Shown here: one piece after another, positions 1 through 8,989 of the stretch
How the letters are laid out: each line of letters starts with the position of its first letter
How positions within the stretch are numbered: position 1 is the first letter of the stretch
Source: Acidisoma sp. PAMC 29798
GTDB lineage: Bacteria; Pseudomonadota; Alphaproteobacteria; Acetobacterales; Acetobacteraceae
DNA length: 64,000 bases
Direction: 5' to 3'
NCBI RefSeq assembly: GCF_030252425.1
Contig: NZ_CP126994.1
Coordinates: 4,335,001 to 4,399,000, forward strand
Position numbers and translations under genes: made by a program
Notes under the pieces: model-generated
What the model was told of the DNA's origin: nothing
The model's database searches: none
The model's input: the letters and a program-made list of their open reading frames with translations, nothing else

Positions 1-880
1 CGCCCAGATTGCCCATGAGGGCGGCCAGCTCATCGTCACTGCGGCGCTCGATCAAGGCAGAGACCGCGCCCTGGTCACCGAGGTCGTTCAGCAGGCGTTT
101 TCGCCAGGCGGCGCCGCCCTGAAAGATGAGGGCGGAATAGAGCTGATTGGGGCAGCTTTCGATCCATTGGCGCAAGGCCGCGCCGCCGGGTTCGGTAAAG
201 GCCGCCTGCTGGAGGGTGCCATGGCGCAGCACCACCACATCCCAGCCGAAGTTGCGGAAGGTCGCTTCCAGCCGCGACCAAAGCCCTTCCCGCACCACCG
301 CATCCAGGCTCTGGCGATTGTAGTCCACCACCCACCAGGTATTGCGCAGCCCGTGTTTCCATCCTTCGAGCAGCGCTTCGAAGATATTGCCTTCATCCAT
401 TTCAGCGTCGCCGAGCAGCGCCACCATGCGCCCCTCAGGGCGATCGACGCCCCAGCCGCGGACCCGCAGGTAATCCTGCACCAGGGACGAGAATAGCGTC
501 TGCGCAACACCGAGACCGACCGATCCGGTGGAGAAGTCGACGTCGTCGGTGTCTTTGGTGCGGGAGGGATAGGATTGCGCGCCGCCATAACCGCGAAAGG
601 CTTCCAGCTTTTCGCGCGTCTGGTTGCCGAGCAGATATTGAATGGCGTGAAACACCGGCGCCGCATGTGGCTTGACCGCGACGCGATCCTCGGGCCGCAG
701 CACCGCCAGGTAGAGCGCCGTCATGATGGTGGCGGAGGAGGCAGAGGAAGCCTGATGGCCGCCGACCTTCAGCCCATCCTGGCTAATCCGCAGGTGGTTG
801 GCATTGTGGATGGTCCAGACCGCCAACCAGAGGATCTTGCGCTCCAGGTCCGCAAGGATGTCCAGCCGTCGATCCGTCAT
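1..880 (-). CDS. Pyruvate dehydrogenase E1 / transketolase-like protein (MdeB-like), 3' part outside the window
   Basis: Thiamine-diphosphate-dependent 2-oxoacid dehydrogenase E1-type protein; 293 codons are visible and the C-terminal part lies beyond the left edge. The N-terminus (KVGGHQASSASSATIMTALY) follows the homodimeric AceE/transketolase fold. The ThDP-binding region reads LLGDAEMDEG about 165 residues in, with a later DYNRQSLD, so the usual GDG is GDA. The start is an ATG at 880 with GAGGAG just upstream; an in-frame ATG 15 bases earlier overlaps that Shine-Dalgarno and is less likely. A divergent Lrp/AsnC gene lies 129 bases away. This recalls the mdeB/mdeR pairing of Pseudomonas, where the E1-like protein acts on 2-oxobutyrate from methionine. 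No methionine gamma-lyase gene is in view, so the substrate is inferred and could equally be pyruvate. Confidence 0.8.
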   Translation of the reverse strand, partial: MTDRRLDILADLERKILWLAVWTIHNANHLRISQDGLKVGGHQASSASSATIMTALYLAVLRPEDRVAVKPHAAPVFHAIQYLLGNQTREKLEAFRGYGGAQSYPSRTKDTDDVDFSTGSVGLGVAQTLFSSLVQDYLRVRGWGVDRPEGRMVALLGDAEMDEGNIFEALLEGWKHGLRNTWWVVDYNRQSLDAVVREGLWSRLEATFRNFGWDVVVLRHGTLQQAAFTEPGGAALRQWIESCPNQLYSALIFQGGAAWRKRLLNDLGDQGAVSALIERRSDDELAALMGNLG

Positions 881-978
881 GGTGATGCTCCTCATTATGG
901 GACGAGCTTACGCCACGACGGTGGGTGGTTTTGACTAAAGTGAGCCTTCGTTCGAGCCCATTGGGGTGCTAATCTGCC

Positions 979-998
979 GCCAAGACCATAAACTTGGC
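979..998. promoter_or_regulatory. Inverted repeat upstream of the Lrp-type regulator
   Basis: A perfect 6-bp inverted repeat, GCCAAG-N8-CTTGGC, ends 11 bases before the regulator's ATG and sits in the divergent region shared with the E1-like gene. Lrp/AsnC proteins often bind their own upstream region, so this is a candidate operator. It could instead be a small hairpin in the leader. Confidence 0.3.
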
Positions 999-1009
999 AG
1001 GAACGGCTA

Positions 1010-1480
1010 ATGCCGCATTTGGACGCCATCGATCGGAAGATCATCGCCGCCTTGCAGGCGGATGGTCGGCAGACGGTTCAGGATCTGGCCGGCCAGTGTG
1101 GGCTTTCCCCGTCGCCATGCCTGCGCCGGGTGCGGCTGCTGGAGGAGAGTGGCGTCATCAAGGGCTATACTGCGGTCATCGACCAGGAGAAGGTCGGTCT
1201 TCCGGTCAGCGTCTTCGCCTCGATCAAGTTGGAGCGAACGCGGGAAGAAGAGCTGGACCGTTTTTCGATGATGATCGCGCGGTGGCCGGAAGTCGTGGAT
1301 TGTTATTTGATGACTGGACCGCGCGACTATCTTTTGCGGATCGTAGTGCGGGACGTGCAGGCATATGAGCGATTCCTGAAGACGAAGCTGACGCGGTTAG
1401 ACGGCATCGCGTCGATTGAATCGAGCTTCGCTTTGGGTCAGGTCAAGACTTCTGGGGCCTTGCCTGTTCTGGAAGGGTAG
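1010..1480 (+). CDS. Lrp/AsnC family transcriptional regulator
   Basis: A 156-residue regulator of normal family length. Residues 5-50 are the AsnC-type helix-turn-helix (DAIDRKIIAALQADGRQ, then GLSPSPCLRRVRLLEESG). Residues 70-145 are the RAM/effector-binding alpha-beta domain, including VVDCYLMTGPRDYLLRIV. Such proteins bind DNA as dimers to octamers and sense amino acids or related small molecules. The gene is divergent from the E1-like gene, which suggests it controls that gene, as MdeR is thought to do for mdeB. The effector cannot be read from the sequence. Confidence 0.92.
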   Translation: MPHLDAIDRKIIAALQADGRQTVQDLAGQCGLSPSPCLRRVRLLEESGVIKGYTAVIDQEKVGLPVSVFASIKLERTREEELDRFSMMIARWPEVVDCYLMTGPRDYLLRIVVRDVQAYERFLKTKLTRLDGIASIESSFALGQVKTSGALPVLEG

Positions 1481-1584
1481 GAGCCGATCCTGCGCTTTTC
1501 CCAGACATCGTTACAGCATTCCGTGCTCGCATTTTCCCGAGGCGATATTTAGTCTCGAACTCATAATGTCCGGCGGGATGTCAG

Positions 1585-3498
1585 ATGGTGGTCCAGATCA
1601 GCGATCTCGGCGGCAAGACACCCATGGGTGCGACCCCTGCGCTGACGGGCACCTATTTCCGCTGTTGGGCACCGTCGGCGACACGGGTCGCGCTTATCCA
1701 GGACGCCTCCGCCACACCCTTGGCGGGCGATGCGCTGCACCCGCTCGGCGACGGCAGCTGGGCGGGCTTTGCGCCGAACCTGCGGGACGGCGACACCTAT
1801 ATGTTCTGGATCGACGGTCCTGATCCGACACAGAAATGGGGCTCTGGCGCCAAGCGAGATCCACAGGCACGGGAGCTTGCGCTGCAACCGGCGTTTCCGG
1901 CTTGCGCCTGCGTGGTGCGCGATCCGAATGGCTACGCCTGGCAATTCCCGCAATGGCGCACGCCCGAGTTTTCAGATTTGATCCTCTATCAGCTGCACGT
2001 CGGAACCTGGCATATCGCCGACCCAGCGAGACATGGCACCTTCCTCGATGTGGCCGCGCACCTTCCTTATCTCGCGGCACTGGGTGTCAATGCGATCCAG
2101 TTACTGCCTGTGCAGGAGTTCGAATCGCAGTTCAGCATGGGCTATAACGGCGTCGACTATTTCTCGCCGGAGGGTGACTATCTGGTCCCGCCGGGCGAGG
2201 TCGCGTCTTACAGTGCCGTGCTTGGCCCGTTGTTTCAGCAATTTGGCGGAACACTGCCGCCGCTGACGCGGGGCATCGACCAGTTGAAATGTCTGGTCGA
2301 CTTGGCGCATGCCCATGGCATCGCGATGATTTTCGACCTCGTCTATAATCACGCGGGCGGCAGCTTCGACGATGGCAGCCTGTTCTTTTTTGACTGCCGT
2401 CCCCGTGGCAATAATAATGACAGCCTCTACTTCACCGACCAAGGCTGGGCGGGCGGCCTCATCTTCGCATACTGGAATGCAGATGTGCGGCAGTTTCTGA
2501 TCGATAACGCCGCGTTCTTCTTGCGCGAATACAGAATCGACGGCATTCGCTACGACGAGGTCCGCGTCATCTCGGACAATGGCGGACGGCAGCTCTGTCA
2601 GGATCTCACCTCCACACTGCGCTTCCTCAAACCCTCGGCCATCGGCATTGCAGAGTATTGGGATCCTGACCGGCCCACGGCCGTGACGCCGCCCTCTGCC
2701 GGGCTCGGGTTCGATGCCGAACTTGGTGACGGCTTGCGCAATGCGGTTCGGGATGTGCTGACGCAGGCTGCGGCCGGTGAGACCGCGTCGATCGACCTCG
2801 ACCCTGTTGCAAGCGGCCTTGTCGCTGTGGTGGGGGAGGGATGGCAGTTGGTCCAATGCCTTGAAAACCAGGACCTCACCTATTGGGGCCATGGGGATGC
2901 GGCTCGTGTCGCCGGACTAGCCGATCCCTCGGACGCGACATCCTGGTTCGGGCGCAGCCGTGCCCGCGTCGCTCTCGCGATCCTGCTCGCGGCGCGGGGC
3001 ATTCCTGCCTTGTTCATGGGCCAGGAGACGCTTGAATGGCACCTTTGGTCGGACAATCCCGCTTTGGTCGCGAACCACATCGATTGGGCCGCTGCGGCCT
3101 CGGACAAGAACCGCGCCGACTTTCTCCGTTTCACTCAGGACATGATCCGCGCGCGCCGCGATTGGACCGCACTCCGGGGCCCGAATCTTCGTGTGTCGCG
3201 GGTCAATAGCTTTGACCGGGTTCTTGTCCTCCATCGCTGGCTCGAAGGGCTTGGCCAAGATGTCATTCTTGTTATAAGCCTAGACGAGCACACAAAGTTT
3301 GGATACCGCATCGGACTGCCCTTGGCGGGCGCGTGGCGCGAAGTCCTCAATAGCGACGTCTATGACAATTTTCCGAATCCGCAGCCCACTGGCAACGGCG
3401 GCGGCCTGATGGCCGAAGGCGTGCCGTGTGACGGATTTCCGGCATCCGCCACGATGGTCATTCCCGCGAACGGCGCGCTGCTGCTCGTGCCGGGTTAA
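1585..3498 (+). CDS. GH13 family alpha-glucan enzyme (branching-enzyme / trehalohydrolase-like)
   Basis: A 637-residue protein with an N-terminal CBM48-like beta domain (about residues 15-110), a GH13 (beta/alpha)8 barrel (about 130-490) and a C-terminal beta domain. Conserved regions: DLVYNH at 251-256, GIRYDE with presumed nucleophile D324, GIAEYW with presumed acid/base E357, and ENQD with the third acidic residue D430. The last motif normally carries His (NHD/SHD); here Gln replaces it. LAARGIPALFMGQE and the following WSDNP resemble GlgB-like and malto-oligosyltrehalose trehalohydrolase-like proteins. No other glycogen or trehalose gene is nearby, so the reaction (branching, hydrolysis or transfer) is open. 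The start at 1585 follows a GGCGGG-rich stretch. Only 21 bases separate the stop from the convergent livM stop. Confidence 0.8.
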   Translation: MVVQISDLGGKTPMGATPALTGTYFRCWAPSATRVALIQDASATPLAGDALHPLGDGSWAGFAPNLRDGDTYMFWIDGPDPTQKWGSGAKRDPQARELALQPAFPACACVVRDPNGYAWQFPQWRTPEFSDLILYQLHVGTWHIADPARHGTFLDVAAHLPYLAALGVNAIQLLPVQEFESQFSMGYNGVDYFSPEGDYLVPPGEVASYSAVLGPLFQQFGGTLPPLTRGIDQLKCLVDLAHAHGIAMIFDLVYNHAGGSFDDGSLFFFDCRPRGNNNDSLYFTDQGWAGGLIFAYWNADVRQFLIDNAAFFLREYRIDGIRYDEVRVISDNGGRQLCQDLTSTLRFLKPSAIGIAEYWDPDRPTAVTPPSAGLGFDAELGDGLRNAVRDVLTQAAAGETASIDLDPVASGLVAVVGEGWQLVQCLENQDLTYWGHGDAARVAGLADPSDATSWFGRSRARVALAILLAARGIPALFMGQETLEWHLWSDNPALVANHIDWAAAASDKNRADFLRFTQDMIRARRDWTALRGPNLRVSRVNSFDRVLVLHRWLEGLGQDVILVISLDEHTKFGYRIGLPLAGAWREVLNSDVYDNFPNPQPTGNGGGLMAEGVPCDGFPASATMVIPANGALLLVPG

Positions 3499-3519
3499 CC
3501 GATCGCGCCACCGGGCCGG

Positions 3520-4455
3520 TTAGAGCTGGGTGCGAAGCCGATACGCGACTTCGCCGATGATGCCCCGGCGGAAGACCAGGACGCAGGCCATGAAGATGGC
3601 GCCTTGGATCACCACGACCCAGGCGCCGAACGGCGCCAGGTAATACTGCATGGCAATGACGATCAGGGCGCCCAGGATCGGCCCGAAGATGGTGCCGATG
3701 CCACCCAACAGGACCATCAGCACCACAAGGCCGGAGGTGCTGCCGCCGACGTCTGACAGCGTCTGGATGCCCATCACCATCGCCTTGGTGCCACCCGCGA
3801 CACCCGCGAGCGCGGCGGCGAGCACGAAGATGATCCACTTATAGCTTTCAACTTTGTAGCCGAGGGACATGGCACGCGGCTCACTATCCCTGATCGCCTT
3901 GATCACCTGGCCGAAGGGCGAATGCACCACACGGTGAATGAAGATCACACCGGCGAGGAAGATGACCGCGACCAGGGCGTACATCGCGCGGTCGCTCGCC
4001 AAAGGCAGGAACCCGAATAGCGCGCCGCGCGGAATGCCCTGAATACCGTTCTCGCCGCCGGTGAAACCCGTCACCTGCACCGCCCCGAAATAGACGATCT
4101 GCGCGAGCGCCAGGGTTATCATCGCGAAATAGATGGCCTGGCGGCGGATGGCGAGCCAGCCGAACGCGCCGCCGAGGGCGGCGCCGGCCACGCCGCCTGC
4201 GACGATGCCGAGTTCCGGCGTCAAGCCGACGCTCTGCACCAGATAGCCCGCGACATAGCCGCCGAGGCCGAAATAGGCGGCCTGGCCCAGAGAGAGCAGG
4301 CCGACCGACCCCATCAGCAAGTTCGTACCCATGGCGAAGATCGCGTAGCACATCACCTGCATGACGACGATCGGATACAGAACGAAGGGCGCGCCGATCA
4401 CCAGGATGAGCAGGAGGACGAAGCTGAGTTGCTGGCCGCGATTGAACCCAAACAT
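3520..4455 (-). CDS. livM: Branched-chain amino acid-type ABC transporter permease LivM
   Basis: Inner-membrane permease of 311 residues and the last gene of the five-gene minus-strand uptake operon. Hydrophobic helices cover most of the length, with the LivM-type segment MGTNLLMGSVGLLSLGQAA near residue 45 and the cytoplasmic EAA-like loop around IRDSEPRAMSLGY. It should pair with LivH to form the channel. Its ATG directly follows the livH TGA with no gap, so translation is probably coupled. Confidence 0.93.
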   Translation of the reverse strand: MFGFNRGQQLSFVLLLILVIGAPFVLYPIVVMQVMCYAIFAMGTNLLMGSVGLLSLGQAAYFGLGGYVAGYLVQSVGLTPELGIVAGGVAGAALGGAFGWLAIRRQAIYFAMITLALAQIVYFGAVQVTGFTGGENGIQGIPRGALFGFLPLASDRAMYALVAVIFLAGVIFIHRVVHSPFGQVIKAIRDSEPRAMSLGYKVESYKWIIFVLAAALAGVAGGTKAMVMGIQTLSDVGGSTSGLVVLMVLLGGIGTIFGPILGALIVIAMQYYLAPFGAWVVVIQGAIFMACVLVFRRGIIGEVAYRLRTQL

Positions 4456-5343
4456 TCAGGCGACCTTGCCGAACAGGCCGGCGGGCCGGCCCAACAGCAC
4501 CACCGCCATGACCACGAAAACCACCACCGCCGATCCGGGCGGATAGAAGACATCCGTGAAACCTTCGATGATGCCGAGCCCGAAGCCGGTGAGGATGGCG
4601 CCGCCGATCGACCCCATGCCACCGATGACGACGACGGCGAAGACCGTGTCGATGAGGTCCGATCCCATGGCGGGGTTGACCGAGTAGAGGGGCGCCGCGA
4701 GGACGCCGGCGAGCGCCGCCAAAGCGACGCCGCCGCCGAAGGTCAGCGCGATCAGGCGCGGCACATTGACGCCGAAGGACTGCACCAGGGACGGGTTTTC
4801 CGTCGCGGCGCGCAGCAGGGCGCCGAGCTTGGTCTTCTCCACCGCGAACCAGGTGACGGCGCAAATGATGATGGCCGCGATCACCACGAAGCCGCGATAG
4901 ACCGGCAGATACATGAAGCCGAGATTGAGCACGCCCGACAGCGCCGGCGGCGCGTCGTAACTCACGCCGGAACTGCCGAAGTAATTGGTCGCCAAGCCTT
5001 GCAGCACCTGCGCCATGCCAAAGGTGAGCAAGAGGCCATATAGGATATCGAGCTTGTAGATCGGCCGGATGAAGGCGCGTTCGAGCAGAAGCCCGAAGGC
5101 GCCGACAATCACCGGGGCGCAGATCAGTGCCGCCCAGAAGCCGACACCCAAATAGGTGAACAGCCCCCAGGTGACGAAGGCGCCGACCATGAACATCGCG
5201 CCATGGGCGAAGTTGATGATCTTCAGCAAGCCGAAGATGATCGCGAGACCCATCGACAGCATCGCGTAGAAGGAACCGTTGATGATGCCGAGCAGCAATT
5301 GCCCGAACAGCAACGGCGCCGGCTTGCCGAGGATCATCACCAT
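4456..5343 (-). CDS. livH: Branched-chain amino acid-type ABC transporter permease LivH
   Basis: Inner-membrane permease, 295 residues from the ATG at 5343. The frame stays open upstream to 5541, but that extension is Arg-rich, overlaps the substrate-binding gene and does not look like family sequence, so it is rejected. Typical LivH features are the N-terminal QLLLGIINGSFYAMLSMG segment, the FGLLKIINFAHGAMFM motif and a late loop LGALLRAATENPSLVQSFG. The gene lies 10 bases after the binding-protein gene and abuts livM. An ATG two codons downstream (5337) is an alternative start. Confidence 0.93.
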   Translation of the reverse strand: MVMILGKPAPLLFGQLLLGIINGSFYAMLSMGLAIIFGLLKIINFAHGAMFMVGAFVTWGLFTYLGVGFWAALICAPVIVGAFGLLLERAFIRPIYKLDILYGLLLTFGMAQVLQGLATNYFGSSGVSYDAPPALSGVLNLGFMYLPVYRGFVVIAAIIICAVTWFAVEKTKLGALLRAATENPSLVQSFGVNVPRLIALTFGGGVALAALAGVLAAPLYSVNPAMGSDLIDTVFAVVVIGGMGSIGGAILTGFGLGIIEGFTDVFYPPGSAVVVFVVMAVVLLGRPAGLFGKVA

Positions 5344-5353
5344 GGCGTGGCTC

Positions 5354-6586
5354 TTACGCCTTGACCAAGGGACAGCCTTCCGTCGCCAGGGGCGCGAAGG
5401 TCTGCTCCGCCGAGGACGTATGGATGAGGTTGTAATAGTCCCAGGGGTATTTGCTCTCGGCCGGCGTCTTGACGCGAAACAGATAGGACGGACACATGAA
5501 CCGCCCGTCCTCGCGCACCGAACATTCCCCGAACGCGTCATCGCTCGTCGGCATTTTCTTCATCTGGGCGATGATTGCCGCACCGCTCTTGTTGGCGGCA
5601 TCGAGACCCATCGTATCGACCGCCTTCATGAAATGCGTCGTGCCGCTGTAGCAGCCGGCCTGCGCCATCGAGGGATAGTTGTTCGGCGTGCGCGGCAGCA
5701 CGCGCTTGGTGAAGGCGCGGGTCTTGTCGTTCAGGTCCCAATAGAAGCTTTCCGTCAGCACCAATCCCTGCGCGATGTCCAAGCCCATGCCATGGATATC
5801 GTTACAGTAGATCAGCAAGCCCGCGATCTTCATGCCGCTTTGCGTAATGCCGAACTGATGCGCCTGCTTGATGGAATTGACCGTGTCCTTGCCGGCATTC
5901 GCGAGGCCGAGAACCTGCGCGCCGGAGGATTGCGCCTGCACCAGAAAGGACGAGAAGTCGGTCGTCTGCGGAAAGGGATAGGCGACGCCACCCACCACCG
6001 TGCCACCGGCCGCCTTGATCACCGCCGTTGTCTGGTCACGCAGAAGATGGCCGAAGGCGTAATCGGCGGTGATGAAGAACCAGCTCTTGCCGCCGGCCGC
6101 GACCATGGCGCCGCCGGTCGAATGCGACAGCATATAGGTGTCGTAGGACCAGTGGATGGTATTGGCGTTGCACTTCGGCCCGGTGAGGGCGGAGGTCGCG
6201 GCATTGGTGTTGATATAGGCCTTGTTCTTGGCGGCAGCGACGCCGGCAATGGCGAGCGCGACGGCAGAGTTCGGCACATCAATGAGCAGATCGACACCAT
6301 TGTCGAACCACTGCCGCGCCAGACCGGCGCCGACGTCCGGCTTGTTCTGGTGATCACCCTTGATGACCGTGACATCATAGCCCTTGGCGGCCGCGCCCCA
6401 ATCCGCAAGTGCCTGCTGCACGCAAGCGACGGAGGTATTGCCGCCGACATCGCTATAGGTGCCGGAAAAGTCGCTGCAAACGCCGATGGTGAGCGGCTTT
6501 CCGGCTGCGCGCGCCTTGACACTGGGTAAGGCGAGTGCCGATGCAGCGACGGCGCTGCCGAGAATAGTGCGTCTTGTGACGGTCAT
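5354..6586 (-). CDS. ABC transporter substrate-binding protein, LivK/AmiC-like
   Basis: Periplasmic binding protein of 410 residues, the third gene in the operon (livG, livF, this gene, livH, livM). The N-terminus TRRTILGSAVAASALAL has a twin-arginine followed by a hydrophobic stretch and an Ala-x-Ala-type site near residue 28, suggesting Tat export. The rest is a type I periplasmic-binding fold: TIGVCSDFSGTYSDVGG at the start, WFFITADYAFGHLLRDQT in the middle and TTHFMKAVD later. Liv-type binding proteins of this subgroup bind amino acids, amides, urea or aromatic acids. The ligand cannot be assigned from sequence alone. Confidence 0.9.
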   Translation of the reverse strand: MTVTRRTILGSAVAASALALPSVKARAAGKPLTIGVCSDFSGTYSDVGGNTSVACVQQALADWGAAAKGYDVTVIKGDHQNKPDVGAGLARQWFDNGVDLLIDVPNSAVALAIAGVAAAKNKAYINTNAATSALTGPKCNANTIHWSYDTYMLSHSTGGAMVAAGGKSWFFITADYAFGHLLRDQTTAVIKAAGGTVVGGVAYPFPQTTDFSSFLVQAQSSGAQVLGLANAGKDTVNSIKQAHQFGITQSGMKIAGLLIYCNDIHGMGLDIAQGLVLTESFYWDLNDKTRAFTKRVLPRTPNNYPSMAQAGCYSGTTHFMKAVDTMGLDAANKSGAAIIAQMKKMPTSDDAFGECSVREDGRFMCPSYLFRVKTPAESKYPWDYYNLIHTSSAEQTFAPLATEGCPLVKA

Positions 6587-6615
6587 TATTGTATCCCCTT
6601 TTGGTTGAGTCGCGT

Positions 6616-7308
6616 TTAGACCCCGAGCCTCTTTTGCAATTGCGCCATCCGCGCCCCTAAGGCGTGGTTCGGGATCATATCGACGATCTGCCCGTGCTCG
6701 ACGACATAGTGACGGTCAGCGAGTTTCGAGGCGAAGCGAAAATTCTGCTCGACCAGAAGCACCGTAAAGCCGCGCCGTTTGATCTCGGCGATCATCACCC
6801 CGATCTGCTGCACGATGACGGGTGCCAGACCCTCGGTCGGCTCATCGAGAAGCAAAAGCTTCGCCCCAGTGCGCAGGATGCGCGCGATGGCTAACATCTG
6901 CTGCTCGCCGCCGGAAAGCTTGGTGCCGGGGCTGCGCGCCCGCTCCTTCAGGTTTGGAAACAGGCGGTGAATTTCATCGACCGTCATGCCGCCGGGGGCG
7001 ATGATCGGCGGCAGAAGCAGATTTTCCGTCACACTGAGGCCGGCGAAGATGCCGCGCTCTTCTGGACAAAAGCCGATGCCACTGCGCCCGACAACATCGG
7101 GCCGCGCGCGAACCAGCTCGGCACCGCGAAATTTGATGCTCCCCTCGCGGCGCGGCACCAGGCCCATGATCGATTTCAGCGCCGTGGTCTTGCCGGCGCC
7201 GTTGCGGCCGAGCAGGGTGACGACCTCACCTTCCCGCACCTCGAAATCCAGGCCATGGAGGACATGGCTTTCATCATACCAAGTGTTCAGACCTCGAACC
7301 TCAAGCAT
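6616..7308 (-). CDS. livF: Branched-chain amino acid-type ABC transporter ATPase LivF
   Basis: Cytoplasmic ATPase, 230 residues from the ATG at 7308. Walker A GRNGAGKTT (34-42), signature LSGGEQQ (131-137) and Walker B LLLLDEP (152-158) are intact. The frame is open 20 codons further upstream, but that part overlaps livG and is not family-like. The start overlaps the livG stop by 8 bases, indicating translational coupling. The substrate-binding gene follows after 29 bases. Confidence 0.95.
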   Translation of the reverse strand: MLEVRGLNTWYDESHVLHGLDFEVREGEVVTLLGRNGAGKTTALKSIMGLVPRREGSIKFRGAELVRARPDVVGRSGIGFCPEERGIFAGLSVTENLLLPPIIAPGGMTVDEIHRLFPNLKERARSPGTKLSGGEQQMLAIARILRTGAKLLLLDEPTEGLAPVIVQQIGVMIAEIKRRGFTVLLVEQNFRFASKLADRHYVVEHGQIVDMIPNHALGARMAQLQKRLGV

Positions 7309-8053
7309 GATCGGTGCCGAGATAGGCCGTGATGACAGCGGGGTCCTTGGCCACCGCCTCGTAATCACCTTCGGCCAGAACCCGGCCGCGCGTCAGCACG
7401 GTGATGCGGTCGGATAGGCCGGATACGACGGACAAGTTGTGTTCCACCATGAGGATGGTGCGGCCGGTGCGCAGTCGCCGGATCAAGGCGACGATGCGGC
7501 TGACATCGGCCTCGGTCATGCCGGCGGTCGGTTCGTCCAGCAACATCAACACCGGATTGAGGGCGAGCGTTGTGGCAATTTCAAGCGCGCGTTTGCGGCC
7601 ATAAGACAATTCGGCGGCCGGACTGTCCGCGACATCCTCAAGCCCGACATCCGCCAGCAGCGCGCGCGCGCGTGCGTCATAGCGGTTCAGCACCCGGTCG
7701 GACCGCCAGAAGTCGAAGCTGGCGCCCCGATCACGCTGCAAGGCGATGCGCACGTTTTCGAGAGCGGTGAGATGGCCGAAGACGGCAGAGATTTGGAAGC
7801 TGCGCACCATGCCCCGGCGCGCGATTTCTGCCGGTTTCAGGCGCGTGATATTCTCACCCTTGAAGCGGATCGTACCCGCGCTGGGCTGGAGGAATTTGGT
7901 CAAGAGGTTGAAGCAGGTGGTTTTGCCGGCGCCATTCGGGCCGATCAGGGCGTGGATACTGCCCGCCTCGACGCGGAGGTCAACGCGATCGACGGCCGAG
8001 AAACCCCCGAAAACCTTCGATAGCCCAGATGTTTCCAGGATCGTCTCGGTCAA
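7301..8053 (-). CDS. livG: Branched-chain amino acid-type ABC transporter ATPase LivG
   Basis: First gene of the uptake operon, 250 residues. It has Walker A GPNGAGKTT (38-46) and Walker B LMLLDEP (169-175). The signature motif is LSYGRKRAL (149-157) rather than LSGGQ; the LSYG variant is normal for LivG. The family-typical insertion with IARRGMVRSFQ lies near residue 85. It forms the ATPase pair with LivF on the LivHM permease. The upstream region is shared with a divergent DUF1275 gene. Confidence 0.95.
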   Translation of the reverse strand: MTETILETSGLSKVFGGFSAVDRVDLRVEAGSIHALIGPNGAGKTTCFNLLTKFLQPSAGTIRFKGENITRLKPAEIARRGMVRSFQISAVFGHLTALENVRIALQRDRGASFDFWRSDRVLNRYDARARALLADVGLEDVADSPAAELSYGRKRALEIATTLALNPVLMLLDEPTAGMTEADVSRIVALIRRLRTGRTILMVEHNLSVVSGLSDRITVLTRGRVLAEGDYEAVAKDPAVITAYLGTDHA

Positions 8054-8170
8054 TCGTACCCATCCCAGATCATCGTTATTTTAAAGAGGAGCTTACAGGG
8101 ACTGGCCCATGACGCAATGGCATTCGGGGGTCTGTTGCCTCCCCGAGACCGCACCCATAAGGTCCCGCCC

Positions 8171-8884
8171 ATGCAGCGTGTCGAGCATTCCGCCTTCGTG
8201 ATTGGCCTCGGCTTCGTCGCCGGCTTTATCGACGTCTTCGGTTTTACCACCCTCGGTGGGCTGCTGCCCGCCCATGTCACCGGCAACCTGGTCTTCCTCG
8301 CGATCGACCTCGCGCATCATCAGTACCACGTCATCCTCAACGTCATTGCGGTGCCGATCTTCTGTGCGGCGGTCATGGCATCGGCCTGGTTTATCGGCGC
8401 GCTCGCGGAACGCCGGCGGGATCCGTTCCTGCCGGCGCTTCTGCTGGAAGCGGCGTTGCTTTTCTGTGCGGCCATCGGCCTGATCGCTTTACCGCCGGCG
8501 CTTAACCCGAACGACGAGACCACCATCATCGTCGGCACCTTCACCCTCATGGCCATGGCGTTGCAGAACACCATCATGCGGCTGATCCTCAACAACCTGC
8601 CGCCCTCGACCGTCATGACCGGCAATATCACCCAGGTCCTGAGCGATACCGTCGCCCATTTCTGTCACTTCCGTTCCATCAGCCGCACCACAGATCAGCG
8701 AGTCATCCTCGAACGGCAGGCCAAGCGGATGCTGATGACGGTGCTCAGCTTCCTTGGCGGCTGCCTTGTGGCCGGGTTCAGTGCGCCTTGGATCGGGGCC
8801 GCATCCCTCATTTTTCCGATCCTGGCCATTCTGGGCCTTGTCGGCTTCGGCCGACGGACACTCGGCCCGCCGCCGGTGGTCTAA
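8171..8884 (+). CDS. DUF1275 (YoaK-like) integral membrane protein
   Basis: A 237-residue inner-membrane protein with about six hydrophobic helices. The family hallmarks are GFVAGFIDVFGFTTLGGLLP near the N-terminus followed by AHVTGNLVFLA, and AMALQNTIMRLILNN with MTGNITQVL in the second half. The start is taken at 8171 (MQRVEH) with an AAGGT upstream. An in-frame ATG at 8117 would add 18 residues that are not hydrophobic and look unlike the family. The function of DUF1275 proteins is unknown; some are reported as transport-related. The gene is divergent from livG. Confidence 0.85.
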   Translation: MQRVEHSAFVIGLGFVAGFIDVFGFTTLGGLLPAHVTGNLVFLAIDLAHHQYHVILNVIAVPIFCAAVMASAWFIGALAERRRDPFLPALLLEAALLFCAAIGLIALPPALNPNDETTIIVGTFTLMAMALQNTIMRLILNNLPPSTVMTGNITQVLSDTVAHFCHFRSISRTTDQRVILERQAKRMLMTVLSFLGGCLVAGFSAPWIGAASLIFPILAILGLVGFGRRTLGPPPVV

Positions 8885-8989
8885 ACCCCTCCGGGGAACC
8901 GCTATGCGCCGGAAAGACCACGGAAATCTTGACCTTCCGGTGATTGTGGCGTCTTCGTCCGCCATATCCTTCGCATAAGAGGTCTTCCC

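Noticed and set aside
5344-5541. 66-codon N-terminal extension of livH
   Set aside because: Overlaps the substrate-binding gene in another frame, is Arg/Ser-rich and unlike LivH proteins.
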